DNA of 64,000 bases from NCBI GenBank assembly GCA_047974375.1, contig JBKECF010000006.1:1-64000 (forward strand), in the 5' to 3' direction. Each line of letters opens with the position of its first letter. Within the stretch, counting starts at the first letter, position 1. Origin of the DNA: JBKECF01 sp047974375 (GTDB lineage: Bacteria; Bacillota; Clostridia; Lachnospirales; CAMZNU01). This document shows, piece after piece, positions 45,166 through 55,130 of this stretch. The notes beneath the pieces are model-generated. The model was not told where the DNA came from. It searched no databases and saw nothing but the letters and a program-made list of their open reading frames with translations. The translations under genes were made by a program, and so were the position numbers.

Positions 45166-45206
45166 ACCCTATAAAGAGTAGCCCTTTTCGGTACTCTTTA
45201 TAGGGT
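45166..45206. terminator. Bidirectional terminator closing the flagellar operon
   Basis: ACCCTATAAAGAGTA pairs perfectly (15 bp) with TACTCTTTATAGGGT around an 11-base loop, T-rich on both sides. It serves flhB (plus) and the PatB-type gene (minus). Confidence 0.93.
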
Positions 45207-45216
45207 GTTGTTTTAT

Positions 45217-46374
45217 TTAATCCTTAAAAGTATCAATACCTTTTTTTAATCTATTTAGACCGTCATCAAGTGTAGCCTTTGGGCAGGCGATATTCATCCT
45301 TATAAAATTTTTACCAGATTCACCATAAGTAGAGCCAGCTGTTACATTAAGTCCGGTTTCTTTAAGTAAATGCTCGCATAATTTACTTGTATCACTAGTT
45401 ATTTTAGAACAATCGAGCCACAAAAGATACAGGGCACTAGGGTTTACAAGTTTAACATTAGGTATTTCTTTTTCTAGAAAATCTTTACATATATTTATAT
45501 TTGATATTAAATATTCATTAAGCTCTTGGAGCCATTGCTCGCCTTTATTATATGCTGTTGTTGCCGCTGTTATTGCAAAGGTATTAGGTTCAAGAAGCTT
45601 GTCTGTATTAAATGCTGCCAGAACTTTATTTCTTATATACTCACTTGGAATTATAACATTGGCACAGTGTATACTTGCTAGATTAAAAGTCTTAGACACG
45701 GATTTACAAGTAATAGAATTATTTTTTGCATTTTCAGAAACAGTTGCAAAAGGAATGAAGTTTTTGCTATGACATAAATCAGAGTGAATTTCATCAGCTA
45801 CAACTAAAACATTGTGTTTTAGTGTCAAGTCTGCAATTTTTCTTAAGTCCGTCTTGCTCCAAACTTTGCCAACAGGGTTATGTGGCGAACAAAGTAGCAT
45901 TAATGAAGTATTCGGATGTTTTAGTTTTTCTTCTAAATCACTGAAATCTATTTCATATTGATTATTTCTGTATACAAGTAGACTTTCTTGAACGTTTCTT
46001 CCGTTGTGTAAAATTGAATTAAAGAAAGAATTGTACACAGGAGTCATTATTAAAACATTATCTGCTGGCGAGGTGAATTTTCTTATTATGCTAGAAATAG
46101 CTGGCATTATACCTGGTGCATACAATACCCATTCTTTTTCTACAAGAAGGTTATTTCGCTTATTCCAGTTTACAACTGACTCTCGAAAAGTTTCTGGAAT
46201 TGTACAATATCCAAAAATTCCATGGTCAACAATTTTATGTAATTCTTCTATTACTTCTGGAACTGTCTGGAAGTCCATATCTGCTACCCACATTGGCAGT
46301 TCATTTTCATTATTCCATTTTACTGAATTAGTATTTTTACGATTGATGATTACATCGAAATTATATTTTCCCAT
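45217..46374 (-). CDS. PatB/MalY-type cystathionine beta-lyase (aminotransferase fold)
   Basis: 385-aa PLP enzyme. NELPMWVADMDFQTVPEV near the N-terminus is the PatB/MalY signature, LCSPHNPVGKVW binds PLP phosphate, VVADEIHSDL holds the PLP Asp and SVSKTFNLASIH the Schiff-base Lys. Cleaves C-S bonds (cystathionine, cysteine). AAGGAG precedes the ATG; separated from glgP by a terminator, so it has its own promoter. Confidence 0.9.
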   Translation of the reverse strand: MGKYNFDVIINRKNTNSVKWNNENELPMWVADMDFQTVPEVIEELHKIVDHGIFGYCTIPETFRESVVNWNKRNNLLVEKEWVLYAPGIMPAISSIIRKFTSPADNVLIMTPVYNSFFNSILHNGRNVQESLLVYRNNQYEIDFSDLEEKLKHPNTSLMLLCSPHNPVGKVWSKTDLRKIADLTLKHNVLVVADEIHSDLCHSKNFIPFATVSENAKNNSITCKSVSKTFNLASIHCANVIIPSEYIRNKVLAAFNTDKLLEPNTFAITAATTAYNKGEQWLQELNEYLISNINICKDFLEKEIPNVKLVNPSALYLLWLDCSKITSDTSKLCEHLLKETGLNVTAGSTYGESGKNFIRMNIACPKATLDDGLNRLKKGIDTFKD

Positions 46375-46399
46375 AGTTCTCCTTTACAATGAAAATAGG

Positions 46400-46436
46400 G
46401 GCTGCTCTTAGGTGAAAAAGATACTTAAGAACAGCC
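46400..46436 (-). terminator. Terminator after glgP
   Basis: GGCTGCTCTTA (46400-46410) pairs with TAAGAACAGCC (46426-46436) with one G-U-type mismatch; T-rich sequence follows on the minus strand. Confidence 0.65.
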
Positions 46437-46452
46437 TTTATTATATTTACAC

Positions 46453-48918
46453 TTAGTCCATAACTATTTTTACGGGCTTTAAGTTCCAAATCTCGTTGGC
46501 ATATTCTTGTATAGTTCTATCACTTGAGAACTTTCCAGAATTTGCTACATTTATAATGGCACTTTTAATCCATGCTTCTTGATTTTTATAGTATTTATTT
46601 GCTCTTTCACAAGCTTTGCTATAACTTTCAAAGTCTTTTAAAATATAGTATTCGTCTGCTCTTGCACCATTAAAGCCGTTTAGAAGAGCGTCGTATATTT
46701 CTCTAAAAATATATGTATCATTTGGTAATAGAGTTCCGTTTATTAGCTGAGTTAAGGCACTTCTCACATCGGAATTTATATTGAAGATATCCCAAGGGTC
46801 ATAGCTATTAGTTTTATTCAACTCAATAACTTCATCAGCTGTCATACCAAAAATGAATATATTATCTTTGCCTACTTCTTCAAAAATTTCAACATTTGCA
46901 CCGTCCATTGTTCCTATTGTTAGTGCACCATTTAACATAAATTTCATATTACCTGTACCTGATGCCTCTTTTGAAGCTGTTGATATTTGCTCGCTTAGGT
47001 CGGCTGCAGGGATTAATTTTTCTGCTAAGGATACTCTATAGTTTTCCATAAATACGACTTTTATTTTTTTACTAACTACTGGATCATTGTTAACTAAATC
47101 AGCAATGGCGTTAATAAGCCTTATTATTAGTTTTGCTCTATGGTAAGCTGAGGCGGATTTTGCACCAAAAATAAATGTTTGTGGTGCCATATCTATGTGT
47201 GGGTTGGATCTAATTCTATTGTAAAGAGCCAATATGTGTAAAATATTCATTAGTTGACGTTTGTATTCATGAAGTCTTTTTACTTGAATATCGAATATTG
47301 AATTCGGGTCAACGGCTATTCCTGTTGTGGACATAATTAAATTAGATAATTCGATTTTATTATTGTGTTTAATTTTTGCAAACTCATTTCTAAAGGCTGC
47401 ATCATCCTTGAATTTTTCTATTTCTTTAATTTTAGATAAATCTGCAACCCAATCTGTACCTATTGAGTTGCTTACAAGGGTGCTTAAGCCTTTATTACAA
47501 TGTGCCAACCATCTACGTTGTGTTATTCCATTAGTTTTGTTGTTAAACTTATTTGGGTATACTTCATAAAAATCACGTAATTCTTGATTTTTTAATATCT
47601 CTGTATGTAGAGCAGCTACACCGTTTACGCTATGGCTACCAACTATTGCAAGGAATGCCATACGCACTTGACCATCGGCTATTATAGCCATATTTCTTAT
47701 TTTTTGTGGGTCATTTCCATATACATCTATTAAATTTTTGCAAAATCTTCTATTTATTTCTTCAATAATCATGTATACACGAGGGAGTATTCTACTAATA
47801 AGTTCTGTTGGCCATTTTTCTAAAGCTTCCGACATTATTGTATGGTTAGTGTATGCACAAGTTTGTTTTGTAATTTCCCATGCTTCTTTCCAAGACAAAC
47901 TGTATTCATCTAGTAGTATTCTCATTAATTCGGGCACAGCAATAGATGGGTGAGTATCATTTAATTGGAAAGCTACTTTATTAGGTAGTTCTTTAAAATC
48001 ATTGTGATTTTCGGAAAACTTTCTTATTACTGTTTGAATAGTAGCAGATATAAAAAAGTATTGTTGTTTAAGTCTTAATTCTTTACCAGATATGTGCTCA
48101 TCTGCTGGGTACAATACTTCCGATAGGGTTCTTGCTAAATTTTCTGCCTCTGTTGCCTTTTGATAGTCACCACGGTTAAAGGACTGTAGGTCAAAACGGT
48201 GTATAGCTTGTGCATCCCATAGTCTTAAAGTATTAACTGTATTATTATTGTATCCAATAACAGGATAGTCGTAAGGGATTGCTAATACTTGTTGTGCGTT
48301 TACGGTTTTATAAGTATGCTCGCCTTCATCTCTTGCTACAGTTTGTACATTACCACCAAAAGATACTTCCACGGCATCTTCTTTTATTTGAACGCCCCAA
48401 GCGTCACCATTTTGCAACCAGTTGTCTGGCAGTTCAATTTGTTCACCATCTTCAATTTTTTGTTTAAAAATACCATAGTGGTATCTAATGCCGCAGCCAA
48501 AAGCTGGTAACTCAAGAGTTGATAGTGAATCTAAGAAACAAGCAGCTAATCTACCTAGTCCACCATTTCCAAGACCTGGGTCTAGTTCGGCGTCTTCAAC
48601 TAGGTTATAATCTATTCCCATTTCTTCTAAAACGCTACTAACTTCTTCATTCATACATAGATTAATAATTGCGTTTCCTAAAAATCTACCCATTAAAAAT
48701 TCCATAGATAGGTAATATAGTACCTTTGAATCATTTTCCTTATATGTTTTATTCGTTTTTATCCATTTATCAACAACTATATCTCGAATGGTAAAAGCCA
48801 ATGCACCATATACTTGCTCTGGCGATGCAAGGTTGTACGTTGTCATAGATAGGGTTTTAATATTTTCGATAAGTCTTTTTTTAAACTCATCACGTGTTAT
48901 ATTTTCGTATAGTTCCAT
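46453..48918 (-). CDS. glgP: Glycogen/alpha-glucan phosphorylase
   Basis: 821 aa. Releases glucose-1-phosphate from glycogen. LEDAELDPGLGNGGLGRLAA-type block (DAELDPGLGNGGLGRLAACF), KVAFQLNDTHPSIAVPELMR, and the PLP lysine in EASGTGNMKFMLNGALTIGT. ATG 48918 with AAGGAGG upstream is preferred to a longer in-frame ATG 45 bases earlier. No other glycogen gene is nearby. Confidence 0.95.
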   Translation of the reverse strand: MELYENITRDEFKKRLIENIKTLSMTTYNLASPEQVYGALAFTIRDIVVDKWIKTNKTYKENDSKVLYYLSMEFLMGRFLGNAIINLCMNEEVSSVLEEMGIDYNLVEDAELDPGLGNGGLGRLAACFLDSLSTLELPAFGCGIRYHYGIFKQKIEDGEQIELPDNWLQNGDAWGVQIKEDAVEVSFGGNVQTVARDEGEHTYKTVNAQQVLAIPYDYPVIGYNNNTVNTLRLWDAQAIHRFDLQSFNRGDYQKATEAENLARTLSEVLYPADEHISGKELRLKQQYFFISATIQTVIRKFSENHNDFKELPNKVAFQLNDTHPSIAVPELMRILLDEYSLSWKEAWEITKQTCAYTNHTIMSEALEKWPTELISRILPRVYMIIEEINRRFCKNLIDVYGNDPQKIRNMAIIADGQVRMAFLAIVGSHSVNGVAALHTEILKNQELRDFYEVYPNKFNNKTNGITQRRWLAHCNKGLSTLVSNSIGTDWVADLSKIKEIEKFKDDAAFRNEFAKIKHNNKIELSNLIMSTTGIAVDPNSIFDIQVKRLHEYKRQLMNILHILALYNRIRSNPHIDMAPQTFIFGAKSASAYHRAKLIIRLINAIADLVNNDPVVSKKIKVVFMENYRVSLAEKLIPAADLSEQISTASKEASGTGNMKFMLNGALTIGTMDGANVEIFEEVGKDNIFIFGMTADEVIELNKTNSYDPWDIFNINSDVRSALTQLINGTLLPNDTYIFREIYDALLNGFNGARADEYYILKDFESYSKACERANKYYKNQEAWIKSAIINVANSGKFSSDRTIQEYANEIWNLKPVKIVMD

Positions 48919-49020
48919 ATTTCCTCCTTGTAGGATATAAATTTTATAGCTATAGATTACCAAATAAATTAGAGTTTATCAATTGGAATAAAGTTTTGAA
49001 TTTATTGAATGTAATAATAG

Positions 49021-49064
49021 AAAAAGCACTTCCTAAGAAATGTAATTTAGATGAAGTGCTTTTT
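49021..49064 (-). terminator. Terminator after copA
   Basis: AAAAAGCACTTC (49021-49032) and GAAGTGCTTTTT (49053-49064), 12-bp perfect stem, T-rich in both directions. Confidence 0.85.
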
Positions 49065-49077
49065 AATGAAAATATTT

Positions 49078-51309
49078 TTATAATTTAGGTTCGAAGTTCT
49101 TTAATCGTAAAGCATTTGTTAAAACGGATATTGAACTAAATGCCATTGCTCCACCGGCTATCATTGGATTTAAAAGGGGTCCGCCAAAGATGTATAAAAT
49201 TCCACATGCAATGGGTATACCTAATGTGTTATAGGCAAAGGCCCAAAATAAATTTTGTTTAATATTTTGAATTGTTTTTTTACTTAATTGCAATGCAGTT
49301 ACTACATCTAGTAAATCGCTTTTCATAAGTACAATGTCTGCTGATTCTATGGCTACGTCTGTACCTGACCCTATGGCTATACCTACATCAGCTTGCACGA
49401 GAGCTGGGGCGTCATTTATGCCGTCGCCAACCATTGCAACTACACCATCTTTTTGAAGTTTTTTTACTTCCTCAGCTTTTTTACTCGGTAAAACATCGGC
49501 TAATATTATATCTATTCCAACTTCTTCAGCAATTGCCCTTGCTGTTCTTTCGTTGTCCCCTGTAATCATAGCAACTTTTATATTCATATCATGAAGTTTT
49601 GCTATTGCATTTTTACTACTAGGCTTAGTTGTATCAGCTACAGCTATTATACCCACAAGTTTGTTATTAATAACAACATACATAGGTGTTTTTCCCATAT
49701 CAGCTAATTTATTTGATCTTTCTAAAAAGGTATTTTTTATATTTTTTTCTTCTAATAATTTTAAATTACCAATATATATTTCTTTGCCATCAATAACTGT
49801 TTCTATACCACGTCCACTTAATGAAAGGAAATGAGTTAAATCAAGGAAATTCAGCTTTCTATGTATGGCTTCATTTACAATTGCTTCGCCTAAAGGATGT
49901 TCAGAACCTTTTTCTGAAGATGCTGCTAACTGTAGTATATAATCCTCATTACCCTCTACAGTAATAATATCTGTAACTACTGGTTTTCCTTCTGTAATTG
50001 TCCCTGTTTTATCAAATACAATAGTATTTACTTTATGAGCTGTTTCTAGAGGTTTACCGCCTTTTATAAGAACACCGTATTCAGCACCTTTACCAGTGCC
50101 AACCATTATTGATGTTGGTGTTGCAAGGCCTAGGGCACATGGGCAAGCAATAACTAAAACTGATATAAAAACAGTTAAAGAAAATTCTACACTTTGGCCT
50201 GAAACTAGCCAAAGTAAGCCGGCAATTACAGCTATAGATATTACAGCGGGAACAAAATAACTAGCAATAATATCTGCAAGTCGTGCAATAGGAGCTTTAG
50301 AGCCTTGAGCATCTTCAACAAGCTTTATAATTTGAGCAAGAGTTGTGTCGTTTCCGACTTTAGTGGCTTTAAAATGTACCATACCTTGTTTATTTATACT
50401 TGCTCCTACTACTTTATCGCCTATGTTTTTTTCTACAGGAATACTTTCACCAGTTAACATTGATTCATCTACTGTAGTACTGCCTTTTATAACATTTCCG
50501 TCAACAGGAAATTTGTCACCTGGTTTTACAATAACAATATCGCCAACTTTTACATCATCAATGGGAATTGTGATTTCGGAATTATCTTTTAAAACCAAAG
50601 CTGTTTTAGGTGAAAGACCAATTAATTTTTTAATAGCATTTGATGTTTTACCTTTAGATATTGCCTCTAAATAATTGCCTAAAGATATTAAGGTTACTAT
50701 TACACCTACGGTTTCAAAATATAAATTTTGAGCAAACTCAACATTGCCCGTATAAATTCTATAAATTCCATATATTCCGTATATGAAGGCGGATAAAGTT
50801 CCTATGGCTATAAGTGAATCCATATTTGGTTTTCTAGTGAATAACATTTTAAAGCCTATAGTGTAAAATTTATAACCGGCTATCATTGTTGGAATAGTTA
50901 AAATTAATTGTATTAAAGCAAAGTTTAAGGGATGAAAATGGGGGTTAATAGCACTTGGTAGTGGCAAACCCACCATATGGCCCATTGCTATATAAAGTAA
51001 TGGTAATGTAAATGTTGCTGAAATTAAAAATCTTTTGAAAAAAGCTTTTGACTCTTTATCTTTATTACTAAAGTCGTTTTTGTTAGCATCTGTAACTTCT
51101 ATAGCTTTAAATCCTAAAGACTCAATGGACTTCTTGATCTCTTCTAGAGTAATCTCATCTGTGTTATAAGTAAATGTGCCTTTATTAGTTGCTATGTTTA
51201 CATTTGCCTCTTCTATACCTTTAAGCTTATTAGTTGTTTTTTCTACATTAGATGAGCAAGAGGCGCAATGCATTCCTTCTATGTTTAAGGTAGTTTGTGT
51301 TTTATTCAT
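49078..51309 (-). CDS. copA: Copper-translocating P1B-type ATPase CopA
   Basis: 743 aa. One N-terminal heavy-metal domain (GMHCASC), eight predicted helices with the CPC metal gate (VIACPCALGLATPTS), TGES phosphatase loop, DKTGT phosphorylation site, SEKGSEHPLG nucleotide His and GDGINDAPAL hinge. Exports Cu(I). ATG 51309 follows AGGAG; an upstream in-frame ATG is less likely. Divergent from a two-component system that probably responds to the same stress. Confidence 0.95.
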   Translation of the reverse strand: MNKTQTTLNIEGMHCASCSSNVEKTTNKLKGIEEANVNIATNKGTFTYNTDEITLEEIKKSIESLGFKAIEVTDANKNDFSNKDKESKAFFKRFLISATFTLPLLYIAMGHMVGLPLPSAINPHFHPLNFALIQLILTIPTMIAGYKFYTIGFKMLFTRKPNMDSLIAIGTLSAFIYGIYGIYRIYTGNVEFAQNLYFETVGVIVTLISLGNYLEAISKGKTSNAIKKLIGLSPKTALVLKDNSEITIPIDDVKVGDIVIVKPGDKFPVDGNVIKGSTTVDESMLTGESIPVEKNIGDKVVGASINKQGMVHFKATKVGNDTTLAQIIKLVEDAQGSKAPIARLADIIASYFVPAVISIAVIAGLLWLVSGQSVEFSLTVFISVLVIACPCALGLATPTSIMVGTGKGAEYGVLIKGGKPLETAHKVNTIVFDKTGTITEGKPVVTDIITVEGNEDYILQLAASSEKGSEHPLGEAIVNEAIHRKLNFLDLTHFLSLSGRGIETVIDGKEIYIGNLKLLEEKNIKNTFLERSNKLADMGKTPMYVVINNKLVGIIAVADTTKPSSKNAIAKLHDMNIKVAMITGDNERTARAIAEEVGIDIILADVLPSKKAEEVKKLQKDGVVAMVGDGINDAPALVQADVGIAIGSGTDVAIESADIVLMKSDLLDVVTALQLSKKTIQNIKQNLFWAFAYNTLGIPIACGILYIFGGPLLNPMIAGGAMAFSSISVLTNALRLKNFEPKL

Positions 51310-51554
51310 AATATTCTCCTTTAAAAACAAGTTATTTATCTAATACATACTAAGTTTATACATAATAAGTGAAGATACTATGTAGATGCGCAATATTACT
51401 TTTAAATAATTATACTCTTTTAAATATATAAAGTTGGTTGCAAATGTTTTATATTTTAAAAAATAAAAATTGGGTTTATATTTAAAATCGTGCTAAAATT
51501 ATATTAAGTAAATGAGAGATTGACAATGTTTTTTTAAAACTAGTGAGGTATGTG

Positions 51555-52241
51555 ATGAAAAAAATCTTAATTGTAGAAGATGAAAAGACTATAGCAAAGA
51601 ATATTTCAGATTATTTAATAAATAGTGATTTTGAAACAATTACATGTTTTGACGGGCTTAGTGCCTTAAAAATTTTTGATGCAAGTAAAATTGATATGAT
51701 AATACTTGACCTTATGTTGCCTAAGTTAACTGGTGAAGAAGTTTGTGAAAATATTAGAAAAAAATCTAGTGTACCGATAATTATGTTAACAGCAAAGGTA
51801 ATGGAAGATGATAAAATTAATGGTTTAGAAGTAGGTGCGGATATTTATTTAACAAAGCCTTTTAGCTTGCGAGAGTTGGTTACAGTAGTAAAGTCATTAT
51901 TTAGACGAGTTGATAATTTTATTGTAGATGATTTTCAAGTATTTAATAAAGGTGATTTAAAAATTAATTATAAAGAACGGATTGTGTTAAAAGCTAATGA
52001 AGAATGTAAACTAACTAAAAGTGAGTGTAATATACTACTGCTATTAGCAAAGCATCCTAAAAAAGTATATACAAGAGATGAACTTATTGAAATTGCTTTA
52101 TATGAGGATTTCGGCGGATTTGATAGGATAATTGACTCACATATTAAAAATCTTAGAAGTAAAATAGAAGACAATACATCAAAACCTATGTATATAATTA
52201 CTGTACGAGGAGTGGGATATAAGTTTGGGGAAGATTTATGA
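51555..52241 (+). CDS. OmpR/PhoB-type response regulator
   Basis: 228 aa. Receiver domain (EDEKT acidic pair, phospho-Asp in MIILDLMLPKLTGEE, Lys in YLTKPFS) and winged-helix DNA-binding domain (about 130-228; FGGFDRIIDSHIKNLRSKI, TVRGVGYKF). ATG 51555 has GAGG six bases upstream; a GTG at 51543 is in frame but unlikely. Overlaps the kinase gene by four bases. Confidence 0.92.
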   Translation: MKKILIVEDEKTIAKNISDYLINSDFETITCFDGLSALKIFDASKIDMIILDLMLPKLTGEEVCENIRKKSSVPIIMLTAKVMEDDKINGLEVGADIYLTKPFSLRELVTVVKSLFRRVDNFIVDDFQVFNKGDLKINYKERIVLKANEECKLTKSECNILLLLAKHPKKVYTRDELIEIALYEDFGGFDRIIDSHIKNLRSKIEDNTSKPMYIITVRGVGYKFGEDL

Positions 52242-53632
52242 AAATGACATTGAAATATAAACTAATACTTTTATATACAATTTTGGTAGTAGCTCTAATA
52301 TCTATTATTACATTTACCTCTAGTGCAGTTTTTATGAAAATTTTTAATAGCTATGTGGAGAATAAACAGGAAAAAGAAATGGAGCGTGTAGTTAAGCAAG
52401 TTACTGAACTTTACGAAAAAGAAGAAGATGTAAACTATGACGATTTATACAAAATAGGTGTAAATGCGTTGGACAGTGGTTTGATACTAATGGTTAACAA
52501 CGACCATGACAATCGAGTAATATGTATGAGTGATATACTAAAAAATGAAAGCGAAAAAATGCTAAATCAAATGGAAGCAACTTTAAAAGTAGCATATCCA
52601 CATTTGGAGGGAAGTTACCAAGAAGACCATCATGCCATTAAAAATGATGGCGAGGAAGAGGGATATGTTACACTTGGGTATTATGGTCCGGTGTATTACA
52701 CAGAGTTTGATGTGTTGTTTCTAAAAGCGGTAAAAGGCTCAATTCTAAAAATAGGTATTGTCTTTTTACTTATTTCCAGTTTATTTATTTATTATTTTGC
52801 TGACAAGCTTTCTAAGCCTATTTCTAAAGTTAGTAAAGTTGCTTTAGACATAGGCCAAGGGAAATATAATGAACGTATAACATTACAAAGTAGTACAACA
52901 GAAATAAATAGCTTAATTCAGTCAATAAATTTACTGGCAGAAAATTTAAAAGCGGAAAAAATACTTAAAAAGCAAATGGCACAAAATTATACCCATGAAA
53001 TTCGCACACCTATTACATGTGTGTTAACAACAATTGAGGGCATGCAAGATGGTGTTTTTGAAATAACAAATGAACGATTAAGTAGCTTATATTCTGAGAT
53101 GCTCCATATTTCTAAGTTGGTTCAAGGTGTTGACAAACTTATTGAAACAAATAATTATAAGTCGACTGTAAATAAAATAGAATTTGACTTATATAGTGTA
53201 ACAAAAACTTGTATAGATAATTTTAGTGCTCTATTTGAAAATAAAAATATAAAACTGGCTTTTGAGTACGACTCAGAAAGTGATTTAAATATAAATGCAG
53301 ATGTAGAAGGTATAAAATCTGTATTGACTAATTTATTATCAAATGCATTAAAATATTCAGACGATGGAGATAAAGTTGAAGTTGTTTTATTAAAGAATAA
53401 TAATGAAGCGATAATAAAGGTTAAAGATTCAGGAATAGGTATAGAAAAAGAAGAGCAAAATTTAATTTTTGAACAGCTTTATAGAGTTGAAAAATCCAGA
53501 GTAAAAGATATAGACGGTTTTGGCATAGGCCTATCTATTTGCAAAAACATAGTAGATGCACATAATGGAGAAATAAGCGTAAAAAGTGAATTAGGTAAAG
53601 GCAGTGAATTTATTATAAAAATACCAGTATAA
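52238..53632 (+). CDS. Sensor histidine kinase
   Basis: 464 aa. TM1 about 8-30, extracytoplasmic sensor about 31-165 containing an EDHHAIKNDGEEEG stretch with adjacent histidines that might bind metal, TM2 about 168-188, HAMP, H-box QNYTHEIRTPITCVLTT, then N-box LSNALKYSDDG and G-boxes DSGIGI and FGIGLSICK. The copA and His-rich neighbours suggest metal sensing; this is inference. Confidence 0.92.
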   Translation: MKMTLKYKLILLYTILVVALISIITFTSSAVFMKIFNSYVENKQEKEMERVVKQVTELYEKEEDVNYDDLYKIGVNALDSGLILMVNNDHDNRVICMSDILKNESEKMLNQMEATLKVAYPHLEGSYQEDHHAIKNDGEEEGYVTLGYYGPVYYTEFDVLFLKAVKGSILKIGIVFLLISSLFIYYFADKLSKPISKVSKVALDIGQGKYNERITLQSSTTEINSLIQSINLLAENLKAEKILKKQMAQNYTHEIRTPITCVLTTIEGMQDGVFEITNERLSSLYSEMLHISKLVQGVDKLIETNNYKSTVNKIEFDLYSVTKTCIDNFSALFENKNIKLAFEYDSESDLNINADVEGIKSVLTNLLSNALKYSDDGDKVEVVLLKNNNEAIIKVKDSGIGIEKEEQNLIFEQLYRVEKSRVKDIDGFGIGLSICKNIVDAHNGEISVKSELGKGSEFIIKIPV

Positions 53633-53637
53633 AATAA

Positions 53638-53862
53638 GGGGGCTGTCTTGCAATAAAAAATATTCCCTAATCAAAAGGTAATATTTAAATATTTTATATA
53701 AAAATGCAAAAAGAGCGATGGGTTTTCGCTCTTTTTCTAATTAAAGTTTTAGTCAAGCTCTGGTCGTTCCTTTCAGAAACTGCTCGAGTCTGCAGCTAAC
53801 TTTTTCAAAAGCTTGTAGGGCTTGTGGCAAAGCACCAAGGTTTTCTCTTTTCAAGACAGCCC
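53638..53862. mobile_element. MITE-like element with 11-bp terminal inverted repeats
   Basis: GGGCTGTCTTG (53640-53650) and CAAGACAGCCC (53852-53862) bound a ~225-base non-coding segment. Its left end (GGGGCTGTCTTGCAATAAAA, then AATATTCCCTAAT) resembles the reverse complement of 60156-60188. A terminator hairpin lies inside at 53708-53736. No clear target-site duplication is visible. Confidence 0.6.
53708..53736 (+). terminator. Terminator hairpin inside the repeat element
   Basis: AAAAAGAGCGA pairs with TCGCTCTTTTT around TGGGTTT; a good intrinsic terminator for the histidine kinase transcript, supplied by the repeat. Confidence 0.8.
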
Positions 53863-53920
53863 ATTATTTATTGTGGTATAAATCTAAAAAATGTTGTGAA
53901 TTTTTAGATTATTTTGAAAT

Positions 53921-54268
53921 TTAGTAGCGTGAACCACGGTGATGTGAACCGTTGTTTGATGAGTTATGCCAATTGTTATCTACACAATTATTATACATAT
54001 CTAAATAGTCTTGTTTATCATTTTTAGTTAATGTTTTATCAGCTACTAAAGCGTCTAAATTCTTTTCATAATCTTCTTGGCTTAAAATATTACCATTTTC
54101 ATCAAACATATAATCATGCATATTTGAATAATTTTCATCCATCATATGTGATCCGTAACCTCTATGGTTATTTCCCCCACGGCAACCGTGACCGCTTGCT
54201 AATACAGGTGTAGATATAGCTGCTACCATAGCAACTGCACTTAATGATGCTATTAATTTTTTCTTCAT
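53921..54268 (-). CDS. Small secreted His/Met/Asn-rich protein (possible metal binder)
   Basis: 115 aa. Signal peptide (about 1-25, ending TPVLASG) followed by a Gly/His/Asn-rich mature chain: GHGCRGGNNHRGYGSHMMDE at the start and HNSSNNGSHHRGSRY at the end. Histidines, methionines and one cysteine suggest extracellular copper or other metal binding. It faces the two-component genes and is near copA, supporting a copper role, which is inference. AAAGAGG-type site precedes the ATG. Confidence 0.65.
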   Translation of the reverse strand: MKKKLIASLSAVAMVAAISTPVLASGHGCRGGNNHRGYGSHMMDENYSNMHDYMFDENGNILSQEDYEKNLDALVADKTLTKNDKQDYLDMYNNCVDNNWHNSSNNGSHHRGSRY

Positions 54269-54410
54269 ATTTAACCTCTTTTCAAAAGTAATTGTTGTTG
54301 TTTACACTCTTAATATAATAAATAATTGTGGAGATAGTGTGAAGAAAATTAATTTTTTTATAAATTAATAAATTTATGTTATTATTAAGGAATTAGAAGG
54401 AGAGAAGAAA

Positions 54411-54869
54411 ATGGATATATATAATTCACCAATTGGACAAATGGCAATTGAAACAACTAGCAATAGGCTAAAGGCTATAGATTTTTCAATAAATTTAGAT
54501 AAAAAAATAATAGAAACAAAAACTAGTTATATTGTAAAAAAACAATTAGATGAATATTTTGCAGGGAAAAGGCATGAATTCACAATAGAGCTGGAACTAA
54601 GTGGAACGGCATATCAAAAAATAGTATGGCAAAATGTTATGACAGTTAAATACGGCGAAACAATGTCTTATAAAGAAATTGCTATACTTTCCAATTCTCC
54701 CAAAAGTGCAAGGGCGGTTGGCATGGCAAATAATAAAAATAAAATACCTATTATAATTCCTTGTCATCGCATTATAGGGTCTAATGGCGATTTGGTAGGT
54801 TATGGTGGTGGAATAGATAAAAAAGTATTTTTGCTTGACTTAGAAAGTAAATTTTTGGAGGGGTTTTGA
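54411..54869 (+). CDS. ogt: Methylated-DNA-[protein]-cysteine S-methyltransferase
   Basis: 152 aa. Suicide repair of O6-alkylguanine; the acceptor Cys is in IPCHRIIGSNGDLVGYGGG. NVMTVKYGETMSYKEIA and SARAVGMANNKN form the DNA-binding helix-turn-helix and arginine finger. GAAGGAGAG precedes the ATG. Confidence 0.94.
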   Translation: MDIYNSPIGQMAIETTSNRLKAIDFSINLDKKIIETKTSYIVKKQLDEYFAGKRHEFTIELELSGTAYQKIVWQNVMTVKYGETMSYKEIAILSNSPKSARAVGMANNKNKIPIIIPCHRIIGSNGDLVGYGGGIDKKVFLLDLESKFLEGF

Positions 54870-54937
54870 TTTGGCCATAGCCTAAAAAAATCGTTATATT
54901 TATTTTTTTATCATAGTTATATTTTATAATATAATGT

Positions 54938-54972
54938 AAAAAATCTCCAACCTAAATGTCTGGAGATTTTTT
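54938..54972 (+). terminator. Terminator after ogt
   Basis: AAAAAATCTCCA and TGGAGATTTTTT, 12-bp perfect stem around an 11-base loop. Confidence 0.9.
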
Positions 54973-55036
54973 GCTGTCAGGCTATTTCGCAAATGCCCCG
55001 TTGGTAAATGTGGGTTACTTAGAGAAACTTTTTTAT

Positions 55037-55099
55037 TTATACTCCAAAGTGTATTATTTATATTATACTTGTTTTTTTTATTAAATTTATATTATACTT
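55037..55099 (+). promoter_or_regulatory. Direct and inverted repeats upstream of the R-M operon
   Basis: TTTATATTATACTT occurs twice, 29 bases apart (55057-55070, 55086-55099). An imperfect palindrome ATACTCCAAAGTGTAT lies at 55040-55055. TATACTT-type boxes could be -10 elements and binding sites for the small HTH regulator encoded just downstream; this is inference. Confidence 0.45.
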
Positions 55100-55130
55100 A
55101 ATATATCGAATTACAATATGAGGTGTTAAA

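Noticed and set aside
51310..51554. The copA/response-regulator intergenic region was checked for CopY or CsoR operators.
   Set aside because: No TACANNTGTA-type or GC-rich CsoR dyad was found. Regulation by the adjacent response regulator remains possible.
54031..54213. A 60-codon plus-strand frame opposite the His-rich secreted protein.
   Set aside because: The minus-strand frame has a clear signal peptide and start site; this frame is its shadow.
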